DNA of 64,000 bases from the NCBI RefSeq assembly GCF_000830985.1, contig NZ_CP007151.1, positions 186,001 through 250,000 of the forward strand, written 5' to 3'. Below the pieces are notes generated by a model. That model was not told the DNA's origin and made no database searches. It saw only the letters and a program-made list of their open reading frames with translations. The position numbers were made by a program, and so were the translations under genes. Positions 40,906 through 51,442 of the stretch are shown here, piece by piece. Source of the stretch: Marinobacter similis. Its GTDB lineage: Bacteria; Pseudomonadota; Gammaproteobacteria; Pseudomonadales; Oleiphilaceae. Positions within the stretch are counted from its first letter, which is position 1. Every line of letters begins with the position of its first letter.

Positions 40906-41059
40906 ACCCCACCCACCGTTACCGTTAGTTGCAACAGGTTAAGTATTGTTTTAGTGGGGGAGTGCTGCCACCAATCGTTAGGATTGTTTTGGACTTTACG
41001 CTGTTGCGTTATATCGAATCAGCATTTTGCAAGACTACCAGCAAGGTCTGAAGAGACGT

Positions 41060-43754
41060 CTATTCCTCCTTTTCGAGCAACTCTAAAATCTTCCGGGCTT
41101 TCAGTGGCTGGTCGGTAGCTCGATACACTTCAGCGAGATGCAGCACAATCTCCTCCGAATTGGGCTGAAGTTGGTGGCTTTCTCAAGGAGCTTAACGCTA
41201 TCCTCATTTCGCCATTCTTGAACAGTATCCAGCCGTAGGTATCTGTAATTGAGGCATTGTCGGAGTTGAGGTTGAAAGCTTTTCTGGCAAGACCGAGAGC
41301 GCGGTTATCGTTTTCTTGATGGTAAAGCCAGGCAAGGTTATTTAACGCTAAAACATTGCTCTCTGAATGTTTCAACACTTTTTCGTATGTGCGAATTGCC
41401 TCTATTTCTTGCTCATTGTTTTGATAAAGCATGGCTAGGTTGAGCAATATCTGAGGGTCGTCAGAATAACTATAAAGCGATTTCTCAAGTGACTCTATGC
41501 CTTTCTCAGTGTGTCCGGCTCGTTGCAATGCACGAGCATAGGCCACTTCCGTAGATGCTGAGCGCTTTTTCTCAAGAGCGATTTTCAGCATTTCTGCTGC
41601 TTCCTGGTGCCGATTTTGCGAGGAAAAATAGGCGGCCTCAATGATTAGGGGGCGAGGGGAGTCTGGGTGCGCGCGCTTGACTTCCATAAGGTTTTCACGG
41701 GCCTCATCAACGTTTCCTTGTTGAAATGCAAGGGAGGCTGCCTGCAGGGCGATATTTTGATTTTCGGGGAAAAGAGCCCTACCGCGATTGAGTATTCTTG
41801 AGGCGTTTTCTGTATCGCCCGATTCAAGCTCTCGAGTAGCGCTGGAGTGATATATCTCCGCTACCAAGGGTGCAAAACGTGACGGACTGTTTGCTTCAAC
41901 TCTCTCCAAAAGATCCGCTGTTAGTTTCTCCGCCTCTTCTCTATTTCCAGCGCTGAGAGCCAGTTCCAGCAGAACGGCTTTCGGGCCATGGGCGTCGGGG
42001 TTCTTGCTCAGTATTTTCTGAACGAATGTGGTCAGTTCAGCTGGTTTCAGCAACCCGCTGGCTCTAACCAGCGCCCGTGTATCGTTGGGGGCGAGCTCCA
42101 GCGCTCTCTCGAAATGTGCGAGAGCAGCGCTTTCATTGGAAAGCTGCAGAGCAAGGTTGCCTGCCGCAATGGCGGGTTCAGCGCTCTCTGGATCTTTTTT
42201 AGCGGCCTCATCAAAATACTTCATGGCCTCGGTGCTATTACCATCTTGAGCCGCCAGCTGGCCGCGCGCGATCAGGGCATTGACGTTGTCGGGTTCTTTT
42301 TCCAGCCAAGCTTTGGACAGCTGCAAGGCCGAAGACAGATCGTTCTTTGCTACGTTGGCCTTTAAAAGCAGAAGTCTTGCCTGATTTTCGAATTGGTTAC
42401 TGGCTAAAACATACTGAGCGTGTTGAATGGCCGCAACAGGATCGTTATTGTCGACCAGGAAGCTGGCATACCGTAATCGAAGTTCGTGGTTGTCGGGTCG
42501 GAGAGAAAGAGATTTTTCAATGAAGGTACGGCCCGAACTGATCTCGCCGCTTGCCAGGGAGACGATTCCCACTAAGGCAAGGACTTCGGGGTCATTCTGG
42601 CTTTCATCGAGTTCACTCAGTATTTCGCGGGCACCGATGGTGTCTTGAAGTTGCAGGCGAGTGGCAGCCAGCAGTTTTTTCGCAGTATCCGATCCACTTT
42701 GCGAAACAATAGGGGAGAGCAAAGCTTCGGCGTCTTCCATTCGGCCTTGTCTGAATCTCACGATGCCCAGCATCAGCGTACTTTGCTGATGCCCGGGTGC
42801 CTGGGCGAGAATTTCCTCCAAATAGCGGCTTGCGTCTTCCATATTGCCAGCCTGGTATGCATCTCTGGCGGCCGTCAGATTGCTTTTGATTGTTCCGGGT
42901 GCAGACTTCGCCAATATTTCTTCGTAGATGTACGCCTCGGAGGATTTGCCTTGGGCTCTTAGGACATCGATCAGGGAAGAGATAGTTTCATACTTGCGAT
43001 AGGTCATAACATCGTACTGACCGATATCTTCCAGTGCCCTAATGTAGGCATCTTCAGCAACTGATAGTTGCTCTTGTGAATGAGCCAGTTGTGCCTTCCA
43101 AAGCCATAACTCTGATTCAGTGGGATCTATGCGCTCGGCTTTTTCCAAATAGGCTTTGACCTGAGCCGGGTCATTTCGCGCATATGCGACGCGAGATAAG
43201 CCCACTAGCGGCAGAGAGGTCGTGCTATCCAGCGATTCGGCTTTTATAAAAGCCTGTTCCGCCTGCTGAACATCATTGCGTGCCAAGTGAACACGCCCCC
43301 TTACGAGGGCGGCGTCGAGTTGCGTCTCGAGGTCAGTAGAAGTGAGCAAGTTCAACGCAGCGAGGGCATCTTCAAACTGACCCTGCATTAGTTTCGCTTC
43401 AGCGTTGATCAGTGATGCCGCGTCTGCTTGCTTGGGGGGCATTGATTCTTTGGGGATTTCCTGGAGAAGGCGATTGAGTTGACGTTCTGCATTCACCGCA
43501 TCGCCTGCAGTCAGCAGGTTCTTGATGATAATGAAATAGGGGGTAACTTTCTCAGGTTGCAACTCGATAGCACTCTTTGCCTCGAGGGTGCTCGCTTTTA
43601 ATTCGCCCTGATCCTGATAGAAATGAGCCTGGTCTAAATGGCTGAGATATTTAATTTCTTCCTGGCTCAATTCATCTTCACGGCCGCATCCTGACAAACC
43701 AATTGTCAGAGTAATGAAGAGCATTGCGGCACTTACAGTTCGAGCAGAATTCAT
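41060..43754 (-). CDS. prsT: PrsT, PEP-CTERM-system TPR-repeat lipoprotein (two frameshifts)
   Basis: TPR protein of about 898 residues after repair. A lipobox (LTIGLSGC, Cys about 23) is followed by some 20 tetratricopeptide repeats along the whole length (for example EPDNVNALIARGQLAAQDGN, ALNNLAWLYHQENDNRALGL). Bases are missing near 41207 (an A run, minus strand) and near 41167. Repair gives NGENEDSVKLLEKATNLQPN and an end in LLEKEE at 41060. This family occurs only with XrtA systems, next to prsK/prsR, as here. Role unknown; perhaps assembly of the export machinery. Confidence 0.9.
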
Positions 43755-43794
43755 GGCCAGTTCCTTCTATCCATTTTCGCTGTCGTCCGTTCCG

Positions 43795-45168
43795 TCAGGC
43801 GTTAGGGGCTTCGGTCGAAGTTTCAATATTGTATTTGTCGGTCAGGTTATAGAGGGTAGGGCGTGTAATGCCCAGCAGTCGAGAAGCGCCTGCCATATTA
43901 TTGTTGCAGGATCGGAGTGCCTGGATGATGGCCTGGCGTTCCGCGCACTCTCTTACCTGCCGAAGATTTAACTGCATGTTGTTTGCGGGAGCTTTGCTCG
44001 GAAGTTCAAGGTCTTCCGCAGTCACTCGTTTTCCCGTTGCCATGATCGTGGCTCGTTTTATCTTATTAATCATCTCACGTACGTTGCCTGGCCACGCATA
44101 ACCGGTGATGGCATTGATAGCATCTTCGGTGAAGACTAAATTGGGTCTGTCCATATCTTTGCCGAGGGATTTCAATAGCGATTGAGCAACTACGAGCGCA
44201 TCTCCTTCTCGATCGCGAACTGCAGGAACATCGAGAGTGATTTCACTGATCCGATAGTAGAGGTCTTCTCTAAATTCCCCAGTTTCAATGAGATGACGTA
44301 CATCTCTATGCGTGGCGCAAACTACCCGGACGTCCACAGGAATCGGTTGGACGGAACCAACCCGGTCAACCAGACGTTCCTGGAGGAACCGCAGGAGCTT
44401 GGCCTGAAGAGCCATGGGCATGTCGCCAATTTCATCCAGGAAAAGGGTGCCACCGTTGGCGCTCTCGATTTTGCCTTTCTTGGAATGCGTGGCGCCGGTG
44501 AAGGAGCCTTTTTCAAACCCAAATAACTCGCTTTCTAGGAGGTTTTCGGGAATAGCGGCACAGTTGATGGCCGCGAACGGCTTTCGTCCACGCTGGCTAA
44601 GGTCATGAATGGCTCGTGCCAGGAGTTCTTTGCCGGTTCCGGTCTCGCCGGTGATCAGGGTTGTTACATCAGTCGGAGCGACTTTTTCCAGGGTGCGGCA
44701 GATGGCCAGCATTTGCGGGCTGGCGGCGACAATGCCCTTGATATTGGTGCCATTACGCTGACTGGACAAATCCTGGTTTTCGCGTTCGAGTTCAGCCAGC
44801 CGGAACGCGCGGTGGACCACGAAGGTCAGAATCTCAGCGTCCAGGGGTTTCTGGTAAAAATCGCTGGCTCCCATGCCGATAGCTTTGACCGCGTTTTCCT
44901 TGTCTTCTCGCCCAGTTACAACAATGACTTTGGTCATCGGAGAGAGGCGCAAGATTTCCTCAAGCAGTCCGAAGCCTTCTGTAGCCCCGCCTGGATCGGG
45001 TGGCAGACCCAGGTCAAGGGTCACCACGTCCGGTTCTGTGCGCCTGAGCGCTGCCAGGGCAGAATCGCGGTCAGAGGCAACGGTAATATCCAGCTCTTCG
45101 CTGAAGCACCAGCGCATTTGGCTCTGCAGGCCCGGATCATCCTCTACGATTAATAGTCGTCTAGTCAC
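43795..45168 (-). CDS. prsR: PrsR, PEP-CTERM-box sigma-54 response regulator
   Basis: NtrC-type activator of 457 residues. The receiver domain has phospho-acceptor Asp52 (VVTLDLGLPP) and the conserved Lys in FYQKPLD. The AAA+ domain has Walker A GETGTGKELLARAIH, the sigma-54 contact loop GSFTGA (usually GAFTGA), and Walker B GGTLFLDEIGDMP. A Fis-type HTH (MAGASRLLGITRPTLYNLTD) is at the C-terminus. It is the partner of PrsK and expected to activate the -24/-12 promoters at 4238, 6045 and 36128. It is followed by prsT after 40 bases. Confidence 0.95.
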   Translation of the reverse strand: MTRRLLIVEDDPGLQSQMRWCFSEELDITVASDRDSALAALRRTEPDVVTLDLGLPPDPGGATEGFGLLEEILRLSPMTKVIVVTGREDKENAVKAIGMGASDFYQKPLDAEILTFVVHRAFRLAELERENQDLSSQRNGTNIKGIVAASPQMLAICRTLEKVAPTDVTTLITGETGTGKELLARAIHDLSQRGRKPFAAINCAAIPENLLESELFGFEKGSFTGATHSKKGKIESANGGTLFLDEIGDMPMALQAKLLRFLQERLVDRVGSVQPIPVDVRVVCATHRDVRHLIETGEFREDLYYRISEITLDVPAVRDREGDALVVAQSLLKSLGKDMDRPNLVFTEDAINAITGYAWPGNVREMINKIKRATIMATGKRVTAEDLELPSKAPANNMQLNLRQVRECAERQAIIQALRSCNNNMAGASRLLGITRPTLYNLTDKYNIETSTEAPNA

Positions 45169-45301
45169 GCCAGAAACAATTCCCTTGTTTGTTACCCTGT
45201 CTAACTATCGACGCCTTTTTCCACTGGCATCCTGTGATTAATTCTTAACTGAACATTGACGCTTTGCAATGCAAAGTCCAAATGTTAATGCGAAACGTCT
45301 A

Positions 45302-47445
45302 CTAATTGGCGCTTTGCCTCGGCTGTGGCGGCACACCATCGAGTAACGTCTGTGGCTCCGCGGTGGGTATGGCGGGCGCCTTGGCCAGCGGTATCCGAAT
45401 AGAAAAGCAGGAACCGACGCCCGGTTCACTCGTTACGTCGATATTGCCTCCCAGCTTCTGCACATATTCCCTCGCCTGATAGGCTCCTATGCCCATTCCG
45501 GTCAGACCCTTGGTGCTCTCGAACGGTTTAAATAGCTGACAATTAATGAACTCCCCAGTCATTCCGCACCCTGAGTCGTGAATGAATAGAGCCACATTGC
45601 CGCGGGCAATCTTCAGGGACACCGTGATTTCACCGTCCGGTGGCGTCGCATCCTGGGCATTTTGAATGAGATGGCCCAGTACACTGCGAAGTTGTTCCTC
45701 ATCCGCCAATACCAGTGCCTGGGGCGGGTTACCCTCCAGCCGCGGAGTGGGGCGCGACTGGCTGTAATGCTCAAGCAGGCTTATAACCAGGCTGGTCAGG
45801 TCCAGTAACTGCTGATCATCGCCATTATCACTGGCAGGGCGGCGCATGTGGTCAACCAGGTTCGACATTTTCCGCACGGCGTGGTCCGTGGTGTCGATCA
45901 TGTCGTCAATGAAGGCCGGGTTATTGCGATGCTTGGGCGCATTCTTGACCAGAAGGGACAATTGAGAGATGACGGTTTTAAGATCGTGGATCATGAAGGC
46001 CGAGGCCTTGCTGACCGCTTCAAACTGCATGGCCCTCGACAGCCGATGCTGGGCATCTGCCTGGGCCAGGAGGTTGCAGGTCTGACGAGCCACGACTTTT
46101 ACCAAGTCGAAATTTTCCCAGTTGAGCTCGACTCGTGCGTAGGGCGTGCCAACCATCGCAATGCCATAGAGTTCGTTGTCCAGGTATAGCGGAATAACCA
46201 GCCAGGCGTCCGGTATGTTGGCGATCGCCTCCGGGATTTCAAGCAGGTCGTAGGCGACCGGATCGGTGCGGTATTCTTGCAGGTTGACGATCCAGTCCCG
46301 ATGATTGAACAGGCGAACCAGATCCGAGTCTGATTCAATATCGGTGTATTTTGCGATTGGCGTATTCACCGAGGCTTTCAGGGTAAAGCTTCCCCGATCG
46401 TCCTTGAGCCAAATAGCGCCGGAGTTGCTCTCGACCAGGCTTGCAAGGATTCTGGTTACCCGTTCTGGCAGAGGTGGATTATCGCTCAGATTGGCCAGCT
46501 CTCGGGTCATTTTTAGCCATTCTTCGCGATAATCGTACTTGTAGTCGAAAAAGTTCTTGCTGATCCGCACCATCAATTTGGCCCGTATCCGACGGGAGAG
46601 AACCAAGGTGGCCAGAAACGCCAGAGCATGGTAAAGAACAGAACCTGAAGTGCGTCGCCCCAATCACCCCCTAGTACCCGGACATAATAACCGCCGATCG
46701 CCAGGCACAGCAGGTAGCCACCCGCAAAGACCAGGGTGCCTGCGTGGAAAACCGCAGACCGCGAAAGCTGAAAGTCGACCGGCTGTTTGCGGGTATTGAT
46801 AACGTTGATGGCAAACAGAGGCACCAGGAGCGCATTTACGAAGCCCCGGGCATTCCAGAAAGAATCTGATATCTGGCCAAACAGCAGAGCATCGGCATAC
46901 ATGAAGAAATCGAAAGAGAACAGGGTGGCAATACCAATGCACAGGTATTTAATGCTGGACCGGCCGAACCCCGGTGAGTTGCGCCAGATCTGTTCCACCA
47001 GGGAAAGTCCGAGTAATGACAGCGCGATCTGGCCCAAGAGTCGGGTCTTTCCACTCAGGACAGAGAGGCCAAACACGTATTCCAGCATTCCGAAGCCCAC
47101 AAGGAGCACCAGCAGGACTACCGTTGAAATCCCAAGTATCTGTTTGAGTTGTCCGGTGAGACTGCCTTGGTGAAACGAGTTCCTGAGCATCGCAAACAGC
47201 AGGAGAATCCAGGCGCTGTAGCGCAAGAGCTCTAGCAGATAGCGAATAAAGAAGCTCGGGAAGCCCCACAGGCTTTGAATGGCCAGCGCTGTAGACCAGA
47301 GGGTGGTCACGATGGCTGCCAGGAACAGGGCGCGATCCGTGTCTCGCCGGGTGTAACGCGTAATTACAAGCACCGCCAACAACCCGAAGGTTAAGGCGGC
47401 CGCCACGTGGCTGATCACACTGAAGTCGCTTAGCATCTCTCGCAT
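45302..47445 (-). CDS. prsK: PrsK, PEP-CTERM-system sensor histidine kinase (one frameshift)
   Basis: Membrane histidine kinase of about 714 residues after repair. The N-terminal half has eight or more membrane helices, followed by a GAF domain (about 340-480; LPERVTRILASLVESNSGAI, WLVIPLYLDNELYGIAMVG). The histidine box is FMIHDLKTVISQLSLL, with N box HLIQNAQDA and G boxes DSGCGMTGEF and GLTGMGIGAY. One base is missing near 46625, restoring TMLLAFLATLVLSRRIRAKL. The ATG at 47445 (MREMLSDFSVISHV) is preferred over a GTG at 47487. It senses an unknown signal and phosphorylates PrsR, 133 bases downstream. Confidence 0.93.
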
Positions 47446-47486
47446 CCTGCGTGAGTGTTCGCTGATCCCTGACGGTTGAACCTGCA

Positions 47487-48434
47487 CTACACCGGTTTTT
47501 TGTTATCCATGTAAAACCGGAAGATGTCCTTGAGCTGTCGCTTCGGTTTAAAACCAAACTCACTTGCGAATGCTCTGCCGTCTATAACTACAGGATACTT
47601 GAAAAATGCCATCAGGTACGACGGAAAACTTCTCAGTTTCAATGTACGCAGAATCATGGACGGAAGAATTGGTGGTACCGAAGGTATCGGCAGGCTCTTG
47701 CAGTGGCAAAGTTTTAGCGCGTGCTGATAGGCAACCCAGTCCTGAGGTGCAACATTGAACACACCGCGTACCGGTTTTTTATAGGCCAGCACAATGGCGT
47801 CGGCCATGTCGTCGATATGGATGAACTGCATCATCGGCGAAAAGCCTGCCAAAACCGGTGCCCGCTCGCTTGCCAATAATGTGCTCATGGCATTTCTGAC
47901 CCCGGGGCCGACGATGTTGCAGGGCCTGAGGATGGAAATGTTCAGTTCCGGGTAGCGCCAGAGATAGATGTTCGCCAGATTTTCCAGCTCAACCGAGTCG
48001 ATCAGGTCGGAGCTGAGCCCTGCGCTCTTCAGCGGGGCTGACTCGTCGATCAGGGCCGGGTTGTACGCTACTGCGCCGTATACGTGATAGGTCGATAACA
48101 CCACAATCCGTTTTATGCCGTATTTCAGGCTGAGATCAAGAAGTTTCTGGGTTCCCAGTACGTTGGCGTTATAGCGGCGCATCCGGGTGAGCTGGCTCGA
48201 CATGATCCGACCGAGGTGGATGACCCCGTCGAACTCGTAGCGTCGGAACAGGTCCTCGAAGACCCGCTTGTTAAAATCGATGCAGTAGCTGGGTATGTCG
48301 TCGCCCAGGTAAACCTGTTCCCGGAAATCGACCGCCACCAGATCACAATGATCTCGCAGTTGGGTGATGACCTTTTGCGCCAGGGCACCGGCGGCACCCG
48401 TGACAAGAATATGGGGTCTGCGATGTTGGGTCAT
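47487..48434 (-). CDS. NAD-dependent epimerase/dehydratase (extended SDR)
   Basis: Protein of 315 residues with the Rossmann motif ILVTGAAGALAQKVI, the cofactor-binding VIHLGRIMSSQL, the STYHVYGA strand, and the RPCNIVGPG extended-SDR signature. The usual catalytic YxxxK is not evident (the region after the STYHVYG strand has DLIDSVELEN), so it may be a non-catalytic or atypical member. It overlaps the acyltransferase gene by one base and precedes prsK by 41 bases, so it may share a transcript with both. Function unknown; nucleotide-sugar or lipid modification is possible. Confidence 0.8.
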   Translation of the reverse strand: MTQHRRPHILVTGAAGALAQKVITQLRDHCDLVAVDFREQVYLGDDIPSYCIDFNKRVFEDLFRRYEFDGVIHLGRIMSSQLTRMRRYNANVLGTQKLLDLSLKYGIKRIVVLSTYHVYGAVAYNPALIDESAPLKSAGLSSDLIDSVELENLANIYLWRYPELNISILRPCNIVGPGVRNAMSTLLASERAPVLAGFSPMMQFIHIDDMADAIVLAYKKPVRGVFNVAPQDWVAYQHALKLCHCKSLPIPSVPPILPSMILRTLKLRSFPSYLMAFFKYPVVIDGRAFASEFGFKPKRQLKDIFRFYMDNKKPV

Positions 48435-49249
48435 CAGAAAAGCCTTTTCCGTTCGCTCAAGCCTTTATCAATCAACCGGCTGATCTCGGCTTTAACCTTT
48501 TCAACGCGCTCTGTCACCTGTTCCTCCGGGATCTCAAGGTCGTCAAAATACATCGGGTTGCCAAAGTTGAGGTGAACCTTGGCCGGCAGCACCACTGGCA
48601 GCGCCAACGGTGCGTAAGGAATGCCTAAGGCTTTGGCCAGCGGTTTGATGTTTGCAATTGCAGGAATGGTTTCCTCGCAGCCAACTACGCCCACCGGAAC
48701 GATCGGGGCGTTGTATTTCATGGCCAGGTGCATGAAACCACTGCCGAACCGCTTGAGTTCGTATCGGTCCTTATAGAGCTTGCCGGAGCCGCGGATACCT
48801 TCGGGAAAGACGATCACGGCCTCGTCGTTGGCCAGCATCTTGGCGCAATTGACCGGGTCGCCCAATACCGCGCCAACCTCGTTGAGCAGGTTTCCGAGCC
48901 AGGGCACCGTGGGGAAGAAGCGCTCAATCATGGCGCGGGGCATGCGTGGAAAGTTTTTCCGGGACGCCAGTGCGTAGCCAATCAGTATGCCGTCAATGGG
49001 GAGCTGACCGCTGTGGTTCGCGATGATGAGTACCGGGCCCTTGGCGGGAATTTTTTCAACTCCATGGGCCTGAACCCGAAAGTATTTCTCGTAGATCTGC
49101 TTGGTCAGTGCGAGCCCGTATTTCACCGCCTCATTGTTATAGCCCCACGGGTCGTACCCAAGCGACCCAATAGGCTTGCTAATACGATTCACTTGTTGTT
49201 CAAGCTCTGCAGGCACCAGCCTGGACTTAATAAACGACGCCAGACTCAT
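48434..49249 (-). CDS. Lysophospholipid acyltransferase-family protein (PlsC-like)
   Basis: LPLAT-family acyltransferase of 271 residues. Block I is ANHSGQLPIDG, the later block FPEGIRGSGK, and PIVPVGVVGCEE a third. The N-terminus lacks a clear membrane helix, though it probably acts at the membrane on lipid or glycolipid acceptors. It forms a pair with the SDR (one-base overlap). It could acylate an undecaprenyl- or glycero-linked intermediate or be ordinary phospholipid metabolism; the context does not decide. Confidence 0.83.
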   Translation of the reverse strand: MSLASFIKSRLVPAELEQQVNRISKPIGSLGYDPWGYNNEAVKYGLALTKQIYEKYFRVQAHGVEKIPAKGPVLIIANHSGQLPIDGILIGYALASRKNFPRMPRAMIERFFPTVPWLGNLLNEVGAVLGDPVNCAKMLANDEAVIVFPEGIRGSGKLYKDRYELKRFGSGFMHLAMKYNAPIVPVGVVGCEETIPAIANIKPLAKALGIPYAPLALPVVLPAKVHLNFGNPMYFDDLEIPEEQVTERVEKVKAEISRLIDKGLSERKRLF

Positions 49250-49286
49250 GCTGACTCCCTGTTTGCTCGCGGATTAAATGCTGGGA

Positions 49287-50206
49287 TCAGGCGCGGCCGA
49301 TCAGAACGCCCAGCGTATGGCTCTGGCCTTCATTAAGCACGCGGTAGTCGCCGCTTGCATTGGCGGTTTCGACGCAGAGCATGTTTTTCCAGGCCTCGTC
49401 TCGAAAATCGGAGAGTGTCGCTGCCTTGGCTGGGCCGGGGTTCCAGACCACCGTTGAATCGCTGCCCACCGCAGAGAGCTTGCGCTTGCCCGAAGGGGTC
49501 ACAATGGTCATGGGTGCTCCGCTCTCATAGATGCGGTCGGTTTCGCCCTCGAAATAGACGGCGCCTTCCTGCCAGCAGTATTCCCAATCACGAAGCGTAT
49601 CAATGTAATGACTATCGCCTAGCCTAGCACTCGGCTGCGCCCGACATCGGGAGTGGGAAAATAGCTGTGCAGGGCCTGGCTAAATGCCAGCGGTTGGCTG
49701 CTCATGTTCGTGGTGGTCAGTGCCACCTGGCATCCCCGGACGGAAAAGCTGAAAGTGATGAGAGCGAGAGCGTGGCCACTCCAGATGTCATGGAAGTCTT
49801 CATTCGCGTCCAGAGAAAGGCTGATCTCCACCTCGTGGGCGCTTTCTCGCACGTCTTCGAGTTTCCACAGAGAGGTACGGGCGAAACCATGGGCCTTGTC
49901 GGTGTGAATGCGCTTCCGTACCTCCGGGGCATTTCTCGCCGGGTCACCAAACCAGGGCCAGCACACCGGCACGCCGCCGCGAATGGCACGGCCCGGTTCC
50001 ATGCGGGCAGTATCGCTGCACCACAGCCAGTCAGGTTCGTCCTTCGGGGCGAAATGGGTAAGATGCGCGCCTTGCAGGAACACCGTGGCTCTGAAGAGCG
50101 GGTGACTTACGTGCAGCGCCTCCAATTGTCCAATAGTGCGCCAGCGGGTGAAGGACCATTGGCCCGGAGAAAGGGAAAGTGGCGGTCGGTTACTGCTCTC
50201 AGACAT
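49287..50206 (-). CDS. D-hexose-6-phosphate mutarotase / aldose 1-epimerase-like (one frameshift)
   Basis: YeaD-type mutarotase of 306 residues after repair. Signatures are VFLQGAHLTHFAPKDEPDWL, AIRGGVPVCWPWFGD, KAHGFART and the catalytic-region HSYFPTPDVGRSRVLGL. One base is missing near 49622, restoring VLGLGDSHYIDTLRDWEY. The C-terminal VVWNPGPAKAATLSDF and NMLCVETAN match the family. It interconverts sugar-phosphate anomers. It begins a leftward group that may continue into the acyltransferase gene 38 bases downstream. Confidence 0.88.
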
Positions 50207-50322
50207 GGCGTGTTTCAGAGACTCCTGAGTTAACGGTATTTGCCTACACAGAGAGTAAATTAAATCTCCCGCCCCGGCGAGAATTCCGCATAGAATATGG
50301 CCAAATGTTCAGGAAGCAGTAA

Positions 50323-51068
50323 ATGGAAGACTCGGTTGTTATTGCCCTTAAAGACCAACACTTTGAACCTGCCGGTTCCATTGTTGAGGCAATTGCCAGC
50401 GGCGACGAACTTGCCGGGCTGCCTCCTGGCACTGCCGAACCGGTATCCGGTGATTGGCTTGACGAGTTGGCCGACGGCTTAAGTGAACACGGCTGGATGA
50501 CGCTCGATGTTGCCGGTGTGCTTGGCCGCCCGCTGTTAACCAGCTTGGCCTCAGAGGTCGCATTGCTGGACAGATCCGACGCCATGAAGAAGGCAGGTAT
50601 CGGCCGCGGCACCGACCTGACCCGGGATCGCTCTGTTCGCCGGGATCGGATTGCCTGGTTGCAGGGCATCACTGCGCCTCAAGCTGCTTTGTTTGATTTC
50701 TTCGAGACCATCCAGCCGGTCTCAATCAGCGTCTGTTCCTTGGTCTGAAGCGTTTTGAAGCCCACTACGCTACCTATCAGGCGGGTGACTTTTACAAGAA
50801 GCACCTGGACAGCTTTCAGGGGCGAGCATCACGAGTTATCAGTCTGGTGCTGTACCTTAATGAAAGCTGGCGGCCAGAGGAGGGCGGTGAATTGCAGGTG
50901 TTCAACCGGGAAAACGATAGCGAGGTCTGTGCCCAGGTTGTACCCGAAGCGGGCCGGATCGCGGTATTCCTGAGCGAAGAAATCCCCCACGAGGTGTTGC
51001 CCGCACACCGCACCCGGCACAGTGTTGCCTGCTGGTTCCGGCAAGATGAAGTGCCACTGCCGCTGTAA
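50323..51068 (+). CDS. 2OG-Fe(II) oxygenase, prolyl-4-hydroxylase-like (one frameshift)
   Basis: Cytoplasmic dioxygenase of 248 residues after repair. The iron triad is visible as HLD (in FYKKHLDSFQG) and the distal His in EIPHEVLP; the 2-oxoglutarate Arg lies in RTRHSVACWF. The double-stranded beta-helix part has VLYLNESWRPEEGGELQVF. One base is missing near 50716, restoring GLNQRLFLGLKRFEAHYATY. The ATG at 50323 has AGGAAG upstream. Homologues lie near housekeeping genes in related bacteria. The substrate is unknown. Confidence 0.87.
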
Positions 51069-51103
51069 GATTTAGGATTCCTACTAGGGGAGTCGAATTG
51101 GCG

Positions 51104-51132
51104 TTGTAGTCGGCAAACCCATTTGCTACTAT
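51104..51132 (+). promoter_or_regulatory. Sigma-70 promoter, probably for ffs
   Basis: TTGTAG and TACTAT separated by 17 bases, about 40 bases upstream of the mature SRP RNA. The leader would need processing, as known for 4.5S RNA. Confidence 0.5.
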
Positions 51133-51171
51133 GCGCGCCGCTTTGAGGGAATTAGCCCGAAGCGACGTTAT

Positions 51172-51282
51172 GGTGGCCCCATTGGTGCCTCCGCAACATG
51201 AAACCGTGAACCCGGTCAGGCCCGGAAGGGAGCAGCCGCAGCGGTGGAATTGTGTGCCGGAGTGTCGCTGGTGGGGTCACCC
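51172..51282 (+). ncRNA. ffs: Signal recognition particle 4.5S RNA
   Basis: Bacterial small-type SRP RNA of about 110 nucleotides. The universally conserved Ffh-binding tip is present: GGTCAGGCCCGGAAGGGAGC followed by AGCCG. The distal strand GTGTGCCGG then pairs back with the 5' part, and terminal GTGGCCCC pairs with GGGGTCAC. Ends are set from this terminal helix and may be off by a few bases. It lies 160 bases upstream of dnaX, the usual order in Pseudomonas-type genomes. An open frame that reads through it is spurious. Confidence 0.95.
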
Positions 51283-51442
51283 CCAGATTTCTCCCTCTTC
51301 CGTTGTATTTAAATCCCGGATTAGTCTCGCTCTCCGCACGCTGAAACGCGTTGTTGCGCTGTTTTCTGTGGTTGATCTGTGCTTCTTCTCAAGTTGGGTC
51401 CATGCTAAGGTTAAGCCCGTTTTTAACAGCAGTTGGCGGAAC

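Noticed and set aside
40906..41059. Sigma-54 promoter for the PA14 lipoprotein gene
   Set aside because: No GG-N10-GC arrangement in the correct orientation could be found in this gap.
51131..51442. Upstream extension of the dnaX open frame
   Set aside because: It reads through the SRP RNA. The canonical DnaX start is at 51443.
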